Below are positions 10,209-21,079 of a stretch of DNA of 64,000 nucleotides, in pieces. The translations under genes and the position numbers were made by a program. Under the pieces are notes generated by a model. It had not been told where the DNA came from and searched no databases. It saw only the letters and a list, made by a program, of their open reading frames with translations. This stretch comes from Plectosphaerella cucumerina (Eukaryota; Ascomycota; Sordariomycetes; Glomerellales; Plectosphaerellaceae): positions 310,001 to 374,000 of the forward strand of contig JAGPXD010000006.1 in the NCBI GenBank assembly GCA_020746995.1, written 5' to 3'. How positions within the stretch are numbered: the first letter of the stretch is position 1; every line of letters starts with the position of its first letter.

Positions 10209-12014
10209 CTATGCCAGTCCCTTAATACCCAGCTCCCCAGCCCGTTTCCGGACCTCCTCTATCGCAGGCGCCGGATCCTCGACGCCCGGGTTTCGCAGCT
10301 GCCACTCAAGGCAGATATCGAGAGCCTGACCGGTCCAGCGGCCGGGCTTGACGCCGAGCTCCTTGGCGAGAAGCTTGCCGTCGACGAGGCGCTTGATCGA
10401 GGGCGCCTCCATGAGATCCGAGTCGGCGAGGTGGTCGAGGAAACGCTGCCAGCCGGCAAGCATCTCGGGGTACTCTGTGGAGATTGTCAGCGGGCAAAGA
10501 TTGGATTAAGAAGCATTCAACTCACTGTCGTCCTCGGCCATGGTCTCCAGGGTATCCATTGCATCAACGAGGATGGCATTGAGCACCTGCACGCGCCAGT
10601 GGAGGTCGCGGGCGTCCCAGGCGCGGATGGCCATGCCCATGGTGTCTCTCTGCTTGGAGACGTCGCGGCCGGCGCAGACGTCCTCCTTGAGCTGTTTGAT
10701 GGCGGGTCGGTTGAGGTGGGCGGCGGCGACGACGTCGTAGAGCTTGTTGGGGGCCTTTGCGCCCTCGCGGGCGACGGTGGCGGCGAGGGGAGGGGGCGGG
10801 CGGCCCTTGATGGGGCCGCGGGGGTCTTGGGTGTGGGACCAGGGAGCGAGGGAGGCGAGGGACCAGGCGCAGTAGGCCTCTTCGGGAGTGCGGACGAGGA
10901 CGTGGTAGATGGAGCCGGGGGCTTTGTCGGCGGCGAGGCGGGCGAGGAGGCGGTAGGCGACGTGCCAGCGGGCGAGAGCGGGGGCGGGCAGGTCGTCCCT
11001 GGCGGGGTCGGTGTAGATGGCCTCGTGGAGCTTGAGTTCGTCGATGAGCTGGAGGGCGAGGCGGGGGTTGTTACCTGGGGAGGTCAGTCAATCGGTCAAC
11101 AGTCTAAGGGGATGTGAACAGGACTCACCCTTGAGCATCTTCTCAAGCTCAACGCCGACGCGCTCCCTGCTAATCTTGACGCGCAGAGAGTCGAGGACCT
11201 GGGGATCAGCCATGACGGCACGAGCGGCGGGGTCGATGGCGAAGTCGAGACGGCTGGCGAAGCGGACGAGGCGCAGCACGCGGAGCGGGTCATCGGTGAA
11301 GGTCGTCAGCGGCTCGAGAGGGGTGCGGATGAGGTGTGCCTCCATATCGGCCAGGCCGCCGACAAAGTCCTCAACCTCCCGGGTATGGAGGTTGTAGAAG
11401 AGTGCGTTGACGGTGGCATCCCTGCGCCGGGCATCATCGCTGGCGGAGCCGAATTCGACAACAGGGTTGCGCGAGTCGTCGGCATACGTCTCCGTGCGGA
11501 GGTTGACAAAGTCAAGGTCGAGACCAAAGACTTTGACGGTAGTGGTCTCGAGGTTCTTCGACTTTTCCGGGTTGGCGGCGATCTTGTGCAGGCTTCCAAT
11601 GTCATCGGGCCCGACGTTGTGACGGGCCGCGTTGGCGGGGACGTCGCAGAAGGCGCGGAGGCGTTCGCCAAAGGCGAGGCCGGTCATGGCGTTGATGGCG
11701 ACGTCGATGTCATGGCTGGTTGTGCCGAGGAGGCGGTCGCGGACCCAGCCGCCGGCCCAGCGGAGGACGAGGGGCTCGGAGAGGGAAGTGGAGGGGTCGG
11801 CGTCGACGGAGGCGGCGACGTCGACGAGGAGGTCGCGGAGCTGGGTCTCGCGGGGCTCGAGCTTGAGGGTGGTGGAGGTGGCCATTGGGATGGCTGGTGG
11901 GGGGGCACGGCCTGTGAAGTCGGCGAACTTTCTCTTCATAACAGGGAGGTTGTGGCGGAGGGGTGAGGTGCGGGCGATGGCGAGGGGGAGAGGCCGGAGG
12001 AGGGGATGGAGCAT
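10209..12014 (-). CDS. CCA1: tRNA nucleotidyltransferase (CCA-adding enzyme)
   Basis: Adds the 3' CCA end to tRNAs in nucleus/cytosol and mitochondria. Exons 11129-12014, 10526-11074 and 10474 down to 10209 encode 566 residues. Class II polymerase-beta signatures are clear: LRWAGGWVRDRLLG (residues 82-97), the metal-binding DIDVAI, RRDATVNALFYN (motif B) and DPLRVLRLVRFASRLDF. The first 25 residues (MLHPLLRPLPLAIARTSPLR) are Arg-rich, acid-free and look like a mitochondrial presequence. Two further in-frame ATGs, at 11939 (MKRKF) and 11885 (MATSTT), precede the catalytic domain, as in yeast Cca1 where alternative starts give mitochondrial and cytosolic/nuclear forms. Introns are 54 and 51 bp. 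The C-terminal helical body (DLICLEWQ-type) that recognises tRNA is intact. Confidence 0.95.
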
Positions 12015-14627
12015 GTCGGGGCTCGCTCAGTTCATGGCGAGGTTGGGGTCGAGATTGTTGGGGAGCTTATGATTTTTGGTTGTCTCGGAGGTCTGGGGCA
12101 CCCTTGGAAGGATATTTCGTGATGGTAGGCGCGGAATGTGAGTTTTGTCGCGCGTGGTGATGAAGGAGTGTGGTCTTCACTCACTGCTCTGTTGAGTCAT
12201 CTGATATTGAAGTTCAAAGTTGCGCTGGAAGTTGTTGGAGGCCAGCAGGTGCCAGATGGCGGCAAGGCCTGCTGATGTCAGCAGTGCACGTGCCTCCTGT
12301 ACAACCCCGCATCCCGTCGCCTGCCACTGCACTGACTGCAGCGCCGTCTCCATTCCAGCGTCTTCCCCGGCTTTTGGCACCCGCTTGCCGCCCAGCCCGT
12401 CCCAACACCCTCAACAGCCCCCTGTCGTCAGCCAGGCCCTACCCTTGGCGGCCCTTCTAATTCAGATCTGACGCAAGACGGATGGAGATCTCATCGAAAA
12501 CAACACAACCCAGCCAAGAATACCCAGAAACGCGGGTGTCTGGCCGAAAGGCTGGGCAGGCTGCAGACTCGACTCCATCGCCAGCGACAACTCTGGCCGA
12601 GACACCTTGGCCTCGTCGTCGACTCGTCACGGCAAAGCTGGGCAGGCAATGTGCGATTAAGCTTCCGCTAAACACCCCAGGTCACCCCCCCCCGTGGAAC
12701 TCGGCAGATGGCCGATGAAACTGTCCCAGGCAGCATGGCATCTTCTGGGGACGGACCGAGACCCCTGCCGCGTCTCTCTCGAGTGCCGGCTGTCGTCTTT
12801 GTCCCTATCTCGGTCCTTTGCCACGCCATTTCTCTCCGCCGCCAAGTCGAACAGAAACAGAGCAGTCGAGAAAGAACACCAAGAAACGTTTCAACCTTTC
12901 TACCACAAATAGAACCCGCCCAAGCAAAGTCAATCAATCTCTCTCAGACACCATCACCCCGCATCTCGGACTGCACGTCCGTCCCATCTCGACCTGCCCC
13001 GACGATAGCCTCGAATCACCCCAGGCAGGCACCACTAGGCACGGTCAGCAGACCTGACGACAGGCGAGGGAGGCTTAGTCCCAGACCTCCCGAAGCTGTC
13101 GCGCCCAAGGCTAGCAGTGGCGACTGGCCAACGGGGACACCGGCAGGACGCCAGATCCGGGCCCGCGGGCATCAAGCGGATCCGCCGAAAGCCAAGCTGC
13201 CCCCCCCTTCTCCAGGGTCTCTGCGCTGAGCCTATTCTGTGAAAGGGTGCTAGCAGGGATCAGACAGCACAGCTGCAGCAGCTCGACGCAACGACTCGAA
13301 GGGACAGGCCCCGGAAAGGTCGTCAGTGATGCCCGAGGCCCGTCTTGGCAGGGATGCGGAAAGTGGTGCGGCTCGCGTGCGTGAGCATCGTTTGTTCGTG
13401 GTGTTTTGCCCTTTCTTCATGACGCGGGCCTCCCTCGTCGTGTCGCACGCATTGCAGTCTCGCCTCATCCACCATGCGGCCTGTCCTGCATAATGACATG
13501 CGGCGACGGCGGGCGGCGGTAGTACGCAACCCCTCTAGCCCGGCACAGCCCTCCAGAGCGTGTGCACGCGCTGCTTCCGTTTGCCTAACCCAAGCTTGAA
13601 GATGACGAATCCGTCATTAGAAATGTCTCCGTTTCTTCTATCTCGTGCCTTCGAAGCCAAGCCTCTCGGAAAGATGAAGAAATCCGCGCCTCCGATGGCG
13701 ATGCGAAATGAATCTGGAATTTCCCATCACAGCCGGTGCGGAGGACGGGGCTCTGTTTGTTTCCCCCTTTTGCTGTTCGGGGCGTGACGTCAATGCCGAT
13801 CATCACCCCCCCTCCTTAGAGATCACAACCACCACCACCACCACATCACAAGCTCTCTCGTGCCCCTCCCCCATCCCAAGAGACAGGTAACGCCGAGGAA
13901 ACAGACGTTTGCCGGCATGCGGTCTCCGCACGCGGCAGTCCTAGCAGACGCTACACGTGGACGACCCGGTCTCTTGCACCTAGAGGTACAGAGTACGCTC
14001 CACCCCCGCAGTCCAAGCTTCGCTGTCGACATGGCGCCTTTCTCGACACGGCATCGGCGAGGGTGTTGATAACAAACCTCCCCTCGTGCCACACCAGCAC
14101 CGCCCCTCGCCCGGACGATCTGGCAGCTTCCCTACGCACCTCACACCCTTTCGCACACCCCCTTCTAACGACAATGGCGCAGCAGCATGGTCGAAGAGGG
14201 GTGTTGACTGGCCCATCGACATCAGCGCAAACCCTTTGCCCTCTGCTCGAAATGGCGTATCACCTCCCAATCGTCCAACCAAGTGCGAAGCTCAAGCTCG
14301 CCCCCCCGCATCACACACCCTCTTCGGACCCTCGAACCTCCCCTTCCCAGTGAACATCCCCCTCCCCCTCTCCCCTTCCCACCTCACAAACCTCAGACGG
14401 TACCGCCGCAGCTAGACCAAGTGCAATGTACCTTCTCCCACACTGCCACTGCCCTCCCCGTCAAGTGATGTGTGTGCTCCCCCTTCAACTTAAAAGCACC
14501 TCTCTTCCCCCTCTCCGTCTCGTCCACCCCCCAATAATCCATCCATCCTCTCAACTCTCGACCACCATAAGATATCATACACACCTAGACAAAAGTCGCG
14601 TACAGAACCCCCTAAATCACATTCATC
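12015..14627. other. Long gene-poor region, probable promoter and leader of the 14.6 kb gene
   Basis: 2.6 kb between the divergent CCA1 and the small gene at 14628. It becomes strongly pyrimidine-rich towards the downstream gene (about 14090-14560, CCCC and CTCT runs), a common feature of fungal promoters and long 5' leaders. It also holds an ACC trinucleotide run (about 13826-13845) and a palindromic CRE at 13785. Short overlapping open frames exist on both strands but none has domain-like text or matched splice sites. A spliced 5' UTR or a non-coding RNA is possible but not shown. Confidence 0.55.
13785..13792. promoter_or_regulatory. CRE-like palindrome TGACGTCA
   Basis: Perfect TGACGTCA, the consensus of Atf1/CREB-type bZIP factors in fungi. 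It lies 836 bp upstream of the ATG at 14628, within that gene's long leader/promoter region. Function is inferred from the motif only. Confidence 0.35.
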
Positions 14628-15083
14628 ATGAAGGCTTTCGGCTCGTGGAGTTTCGGCAAGAGCAGCCCTACCGATATCAGTATGCTTCTTCCCCCATCTC
14701 TCCCCCCTCGGGCAGCCTACTGACACCCCCCAGAGCACCAGGACCAACACATCTCCCCCGACGGCAGCAAGCCCATCGACGTCGACCACGCCGTCATGGA
14801 CGACGACGCCGCCCGCGCCCTCTCCTCCTCTCCCACCGACAGACGCCAAAGCACAGATGAGTGGGGTGAGTCTCTCCTCCTCCTCCCATCTTCATTCCTG
14901 ACACTAACACCCCCAGACGCCTCCAAAGTCCCCCCCTCTCGCTTCCAGAAGCGCAAGGGCTCCATCTACGCCACCCCCGGCTCCCGCGACGGCCACGTCG
15001 ACCGCAACTACGCCGCAGAGTTCCACGAGAAACACAACGCCAAGGGCTACGGCAAGAAGAAGAACTCGACCTCCAGCTCCTAA
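14628..15083 (+). CDS. Small hypothetical protein, 116 residues, Lys/Ser-rich
   Basis: I do not recognise this gene. Three exons (14628-14679, 14734-14865, 14917-15083) join in frame through GTATGC and GTGAGT donors and CCCCAG acceptors, with introns of 54 and 51 bp; that regularity argues for a real gene. The product starts MKAFGSWSFGKSSPTDIK, has an acidic middle (KPIDVDHAVMDDDAARAL) with a serine cluster, then KVPPSRFQKRKGSIYATPGS, a possible basic phosphorylatable segment. It ends with an H/N/K-rich tail (EFHEKHNAKGYGKKKNS). No signal peptide, membrane span or catalytic motif is visible. It is probably a soluble, largely disordered regulator. The long pyrimidine-rich upstream region and CRE suggest regulated expression (inference). 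It converges on SYF1. Confidence 0.75.
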
Positions 15084-15400
15084 TCACCCTCGAACTGCTA
15101 CCGCCCTGTAATATCACCTGTCCCTGCCTTGCCCTACTTCCTGTCCGCGAGCCGATAATTGGCCCGGCACTCCTCAACTGCTGCCGTCGCGAGACGCATC
15201 AGATATCACCTTGTTTTAAACCCCCTTGGAAACACCCCGGCGCTCTTCCGTAGCTTGCTTCACCGACCTTGGTCCTCTTCTTGAAAATGTATTAAATTGA
15301 ACAAAAGGAAACTTCTCCCGACGCCGTCCCGATATGTGTGATGTCTTGAGCTAAACCTGACCCTGACCCTGATCCTGCCTTCCTGTTACGTCCGTCCAAC
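15084..15400. other. Convergent 3' intergenic region
   Basis: 317 bp between the stop of the 116-residue gene and the stop of SYF1; it should contain both polyadenylation regions. A short CCTGAC/CCTGAT direct repeat (15356-15377) lies near the SYF1 end. Nothing else is seen. Confidence 0.5.
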
Positions 15401-18006
15401 CTACTCGTCGTCGTCGTCAATGTCAATGGCATCTGGGTTGGCCACCGCCGGCGCCGGCTCGCTCGAGATGGTACCCGTAATCTTGGCACCATCGCTGGCC
15501 GCAACGAAGCCTGCTGGCGCCCGAGCCTGCCGCTCCAGCGCCGCCAGGGCGTCCATCGCGTCGCCGCCCTCGGCTCCATCTCCCTCGGCCTCCGCCGGCC
15601 TCTGACTGCGCGCGAGCGCCTGCGACGCGATAAAGTTGACATCCGTGTTGTACTGCGCCTGCACGCTGCGCTTGATGCGCAGCATCTCTTTGAACGTGTC
15701 CTCGTTGCCGTGCTGCACCTCGAACGCCTCCCATTTCGTCCAAAACTCGGGCCTCGTGCGCGGGTCGCAGAACTGCGAACCATGCCCGTAGATGGCGCGG
15801 GCGCGGTCGATTTCGCCGAGCCGCTTCTCCATGTCGGCGAACTTCATGCACATCTCGCTCGCCTCGCGATCCGGCAGTGCCGAGATGGCCCGCTCGTAGA
15901 TCTGCCGCGTCGACGGGAGTCCAAAGTTGGACGCCGACTTTGTGATGTAAAAGTTGAACATGTCCAGGCGGTCCTCGTCGGCCACTGCCCGCGTCGCCCG
16001 TTCGTAGATCCGCATCGCGTGTCGCGCGAGACCCCGCTCCTCCTCCAGGTTGCCGTACATCAGGTAGATGACCTTGGCGAACTTGGGCGGGCAGTCCTCT
16101 ACCGCCTGCTCGAACAGGTCGCGCAGTCGCTCGATGCCGATCTTGCGGTCCACCGCCTTGGTGAGGTAGAGGTTCCACAACTCGAAGGCGACCGGGTAGC
16201 TGAAGAGGTCCAGGCCGCGCTCGTAGATCTTGAACGACTCCTCAAAGTATTCGCTCTCCTCCAGGAGGTTGGCGTAGTTGACGACCGTCTGTGGCGTGGC
16301 GATGCGCAGTTCAAAGATGCGCTCGTACACCTTCTTGGTGTCTTCCAGCGTGCTGACGCTCTCCACGAGGTCCACGTAGAAGCTCCACAGCTTCCAGCTC
16401 TTGTGCACCCTTTGCTGCGGCGACAGCGACTCGTCAAAGTAGTCGACTGTCGACCGCTTGGGCGCCTGCACCGCCTTGGCCATGATGCGTATTGCGTCGT
16501 CGAAGTTGTCGTTGCGCAATTCCATCTCCGCCCACTCGATCCACATGTCGGCCAGCTCCGCCACCGATTTGAACGGCACCTTGACGGCCTTCTCCATGAT
16601 GATCCGGGCGTTGCGCAGGTCGCCGCCGCGCTCGTAGAATTTGGCGTAGTTGGCCCAGAGCTGATGGAAGGGTCCAACGGCCTTCTTGGGCTGCACCGCA
16701 GCGATGGCGTCCGTGTATGTCTGGACAACCTCGACCTTGTTGTCGCCCCAGAGGCCCACCCGCTTCTCCCATTCCAGCACGTTGTTGGGGTTCTGCCGCA
16801 GAAGGACGTCGTTGAGGAGGAACGGTCTCCGGTCCATCAGCTGCTCGAACCGCATCATGCGGATATCCAGGTCAAAGTCGGCATCCTCGTCCACCACACC
16901 TTTGTCCGCGCGGGTCGACGCCATCTCCATGAGCGCACCAATAACTGACTCTTCAAACTCCGCATAAGCATCGAAGACCAGGGTGAAGTCGCGTACTGTC
17001 ATGACCGTGGTGACGCCCTCTTCGAACACGTCGCGTGCCCGCTCGAAGCTGCCCCGCCTGATCCAGTACGTCGCCAGGCCGCACCACAGCTGGCCTCTCT
17101 GGTCTGCGAACCGTGCGATGCCGCTCCTGATGATCCGCTCGACGTCGATGCCCGATTCGTGGCCGGTCTGTATATCCGCGGCGTGGTCGACCATGAGATC
17201 CACCATGTCGCTCCACAGCTCAAAGTGGCCCTTGCCGTGCTTGCTTGTGAACCGGGGGTTGTTGAGGACCGTCATGTACATCTTGGCGGCTTCCGTGTAA
17301 AGGCCGACTTGGTTGAGAAGTTCGATGAAGTCCTCGGCGTCCTCGGGGTGAAGCTGCATGTACCGCCGCCAGATCTTGACGGCGCCGATGCCGGCAACAG
17401 AGTCTGCGAACGGCCGGTACAGCGCCCAGATCCGCTTGTGTTGAGTCACGGGAAGCGCGCGCAGGGCACGGTCGAAGGCGCGACGGGTGATGGTAACGAT
17501 TGGCTGCTTCAGCAGGAACGTGAGGTACATCTCCCAGATCTTCGGCATCTTGTTCAGAAGAATCAACGCGCGTTCGAAAAGCGCATTGACCTTGCGGTAC
17601 TCGGCGGCGAAGCTCGCAGCATTGAGGCGAGAGACGTGCTTGACGCGGAAGTCGAGGTACTGTTGTAGATGGTCAGCATAATCTGCAAAGCAGCGGGCAA
17701 CAACGGAACAACGCACCAGTTTCCATAACTTGTACGATCGAGGAAGCTGCAGGCAGGCCCTCTCGAGCACAAAGGCCTGCTCAATGGGGGTACCGTGCTG
17801 GGTCTTGAACTGAATGTAGGCCAGCCATGGCTTCGTGCTGCCGGGGGTTCGGAGGATGTCCTGTTCGTAGATCGAGTCTTCGTCGGTCTGCCAATCGCGC
17901 GTCAGCTTGCTACATCGTTCAGAGGGGCCCAGGGAGGTCGCAAACGCACGACAAGATGCAGATCAGGGCGCCTCTGGCTGCCGTTCAGGCCGGTCTTGGC
18001 CGCCAT
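15401..18006 (-). CDS. SYF1: Pre-mRNA-splicing factor SYF1 (HAT repeats)
   Basis: Scaffold of the Prp19/NineTeen complex in the spliceosome. Exons 17950-18006, 17717-17887 and 15401-17659 encode 828 residues. The start MAAKTGLNGSQRRPDLHLV joins DEDSIYEQDILRTPGSTKPW across a 62-bp intron with a GCTGAC branch point 15 bp before its CAG. The body is a continuous array of half-a-TPR (HAT) repeats with the usual W/Y..Y..P pattern, for example ALPVTQHKRIWALYRPF, WEKRVGLWGDNK, YERGLDLFSYPVAFELW and KFADMEKRLGEIDRARAIYG. It ends in an acidic tail (DAIDIDDDDE), typical of fungal SYF1. Its 5' end is 654 bp from the divergent VMA8. Confidence 0.96.
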
Positions 18007-18660
18007 GTTACTCGTGCAACGGCCGCGATGGGGCCATGTGCTTGCGATGGCGAGACGTCCGGGGGACCGCTGGGCGAGTGCACCGAGCCACTACACCGTC
18101 GCGTGGTTGCGTGGCGGGTAGGTGTTGGTCGTCGCGGGGAGGCTGGGCGTTGTTGAACTCGGGGACGTCCAGCAGGTTCAGGTTCGTTGATGCGACAACC
18201 TCGGACTTTTGCTGGTTGGTTGCTGGCGCCTCGAAATCTTGCTCACGTAAAGCTGCAAGGCACGCGGCAGGTCTGCCGGCCCCACCCAGCTCAGCAGGCA
18301 GGACAGGGTTCAGGTGGCATATCCGGCTATCGGGGGACAAGGGTGAAAGACGCCCCGGTGCCCCGATTACCCCGCTGTCTGCATTCCGCGGGCATTCAAG
18401 GCGCTAGTAACACTGCTGCCCCGCTCAAGCTTGGTGCAGCACGGGCGCGCAGCCAGTCCACCTCAGTGCCAAGCCAAACCAGGCGTCCTACTGATTGGAA
18501 CCATTGACGACATCCTCGAGTTCCAGCAACATCACAGACCTATCCGCCCAACGGCATCTCCCCTCAAGTCCTCGCCCGCTCCCGACCCGAACAGCTCCCC
18601 TTCTGAACAACAAACACCGATCACCTCTCTACAAGTTCTACTTGAGCTCCAGCCGCCAAC
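18007..18660. other. Divergent promoter region SYF1 / VMA8
   Basis: 654 bp between two divergent housekeeping genes. No supported coding sequence. I see no distinctive motif. Confidence 0.5.
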
Positions 18661-19719
18661 ATGTCGGGCGCCAACGTATGTCGCTGCTGCAACACCTCGA
18701 AAGCTGGTTTCCGTTACCTAACGGGACGATGTAGGATCGGGAGCCCGTCTTCCCCACGCGGCAGTCGCTGGGTATCATGAAGGCGAAGCTCAAGGGCGCT
18801 GAGACGGGACACAGTCTGCTCAAGAGGAAATCCGAAGCGCTGACCAAGTACGTTGCCCCCTACCTGCATCACTCCCATGGACCGACCACTGCTGACATAG
18901 AGCCCCCTATAGGCGTTTCCGAGGTTCGTGACGACCGCACGCCGATCCTATGCATCCCTAACGAGTGCCTACCACAGAAATCACACGCCGAATCGATGAG
19001 GCCAAGAGGAAGATGGGTCGGGTCATGCAGATCGCGTCTTTCTCGCTGGCTGAGGTCACATACGCCGTCGGAGGAGATATCGGCTACCAGATCCAGGAGT
19101 CGGCCCGGTCAGCGCGGTTCCGCATCCGAACTAAGCAGGAGAACGTCTCGGGTGTTCTGCTGCCCACGTTCGAGAGCTACACCACCGAAGGCAACAACGA
19201 CTTTGGCCTCACAGGTCTGGGCAAGGGTGGTCAGCAGGTGCAGAGGTGTCGCGAGACTTATGCGCGCGCTGTCGAGGCTCTCGTCGAGCTTGCCAGTCTG
19301 CAGACTGCCTTTGTCATCCTGGACGAGGTCATCAAGGTCGTCAACAGGCGAGGTGCGCTCATCTACTCTTGTCACCATGTATCGACAACCACTGACGCTT
19401 CCTAGTCAACGCCATTGAGCATGTCATCATCCCCAGGACCGAGAACACCATCAAATGTACGCATGCGTCCGGACACACATGAACCCCGCTAACCCTTCCA
19501 GACATCAACTCGGAGCTCGACGAGCTCGACAGAGAAGAGTTCTACCGCCTGAAGAAAGTCGCCGGAAAGAAGCAGCGCGACACGGCAGCCGCAGACGCAG
19601 AGATCAAGGCAAAGAAGGCCGAGCAGAAGCGGTCCGACGACGCAGCCAACGAAGAAGAGACGCCCTCTGGCGGCGCCGACATCCTGGGCACCGAGGAGGA
19701 CAACGACGTCATTTTCTAG
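18661..19719 (+). CDS. VMA8: V-type H+-ATPase subunit D (VMA8), with an 11-nt microexon
   Basis: Central stalk subunit of the vacuolar proton pump. Six exons: 18661-18675, 18735-18847, 18913-18923, 18978-19352, 19406-19456 and 19502-19719, giving 260 residues. The first exon is only five codons (MSGAN). The third is 11 nt and supplies the bases for KRFRE, restoring the family core LTKRFREITRRIDEAKRK; without it the frame breaks. Other hallmarks are FPTRQSLGIMKAKLKGA, GHSLLKRKSEAL, ARSARFRIRTKQENVSGVLL and VNAIEHVIIPRTENTIKYI. The lysine/glutamate-rich C-terminus (KKAEQKRSDDAANEEE) ends at DNDVIF. All five introns have GT-AG ends. Length matches the family (about 256 in yeast). Confidence 0.97.
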
Positions 19720-19924
19720 GATACTGAGACGTGCATCAGAAAGCATTCGGAGGGGTGGCTCGCGGCCGGCAGCGTGTAACACCAAATGGACTGAGGGCAG
19801 GGAGCATTGAAGGGGGAGATTCCGTTTCTAGTTTTCCAGTAGTATTGGGTACGCAGCCACCTAGAGTACCGAACGCCATAAATCCCTTTTATTCGCATTA
19901 TCATTACCGCCGCCCATCCCCGGC

Positions 19925-20799
19925 TCACTGCCGCTGGTACGTGACCTTGATGGTGTTGCTGTCGCTCAACACCATGCCCGCCGTGTTCTCCTTGGCCGTG
20001 ATGGCGCCCTGCTCGTTGTCGTACTCGACGAAGGCGATGCCGCGGCGTCCGGGCACCAGACGCACTTCGCGGAAACCGTCGAAGCGGCCGAAGATGCTCG
20101 TGACAGCCTCGATGTCGTAGTCCTCGGGCAGGTTCTGTACGAAGAGGATCTTGTTCGGTGGGAGGTACTCGTCGGGAACGACGGCGGGCGCGCCGGGGTT
20201 GGACGACTTGAGGCCTGGCCGGCCCTTGATGGGCCTGGCCGCGGCGTCGGGAGCGCCGGCGGCGACGCGTTTGAGGCGCTTCTGCTCCTCGGCGGCCTCG
20301 AGGGCGCGCTTCTTGTCTGTGGACGATAGTGTTAGCATCGTCCCAACGATTTCGCAATAGGGTCCAGCACGCACCCTTCTCCGCGATCCTCCTGCGCTTA
20401 TGCGCCTCAAAATCTTCCTCGTTGCCCTGCGACTTGACCGTAGCGTCGCTCCGCGTCTTCGCGAGCGCAACCTCCATAGGCTTGCCGAAGAACTCGAATC
20501 CGTGAACCTCTTCAACCGCCGCGGCAGCATCCTCAGGCTTTTCAAAGACGATGAACGCCTGGCCCTTGGCGCGCAGGTTCGTCTTGGCGACAATCTCAAC
20601 GACGGTGCCGAACTCGGAGAAGATCTCGTGGAGGCCCTCCTTGAGCGTCTCGATCTTGACGCGCTCCTCGAGGTTGCGGACGTAGACCCTATTGTGCACG
20701 AGCAAGTGGTTAGCGGGGAACAGCGGCAGGGACCAAGGCGGGACGACACGTGTCGGAGTGCAATGACACGTACGTCGCGATGGGTGCGTTTGAAGCCAT
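19925..20799 (-). CDS. U1A/U2B''-type snRNP protein, two RRMs
   Basis: Exons 20774-20799, 20375-20688 and 19925-20316 encode 243 residues. RRM1 has RNP2 VYVRNL and RNP1-like KGQAFIVF; RRM2 near the C-terminus has ILFVQNL and RRGIAFVEY. A basic linker (DFEAHKRRRIAEK, QKRLKRV) joins them. Two RRMs separated by a Pro/Gly/Ala linker is the U1A / U2B'' layout; fungi often have one gene for both roles, so I leave the symbol blank. Role: binding U1 or U2 snRNA stem-loops in the spliceosome. It converges on VMA8 with 205 bp between stops. The start ATG (20799) is the first ATG of a short eight-codon exon ending at a GTACGT donor. Confidence 0.9.
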
Positions 20800-21079
20800 G
20801 ATGGGCTGGGGAACTTCCTCGGCGCTTGCTGAGGGTGTGATGTTTGGTGGGTTGAGGATGGGAAAGTTGCCTGGAGCGTGAGACGGGAGCTTTGCGGTAC
20901 GGACGGAGGCGGCGCCGAAATAGTGGGGACAGACTCCGATATGCAGCAAGCGGGTCTCCATTGAAGCATCCGCTTCCGACGACAATCCAAGTCGGGGCTC
21001 AAGATTCAACGTCATGGAAAGAAAGCCTCGATTTGATCTGACAATGCAAAAGTAGAGAACAGCGATAGCCCCCGATCTC

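Noticed and set aside
10188..11117. 309-codon open frame on the plus strand
   Set aside because: Antisense of CCA1; rich in G, V and E as expected for a shadow frame.
12708..13229. 173-codon open frame starting with ATG in the 12-14.6 kb gap
   Set aside because: Low-complexity P/R/S-rich, overlapping open frames in other phases, no introns or domain features; probably leader sequence.
15356..15377. Telomere-like CCTGACCCTGAC repeat
   Set aside because: The unit is not the fungal telomere repeat (CCCTAA) and there are only three to four degenerate copies.
15710..16948. 412-codon open frame on the plus strand
   Set aside because: It is the antisense of the SYF1 HAT-repeat coding region; codon bias of GC-rich genes opens the opposite strand. 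No domain text.
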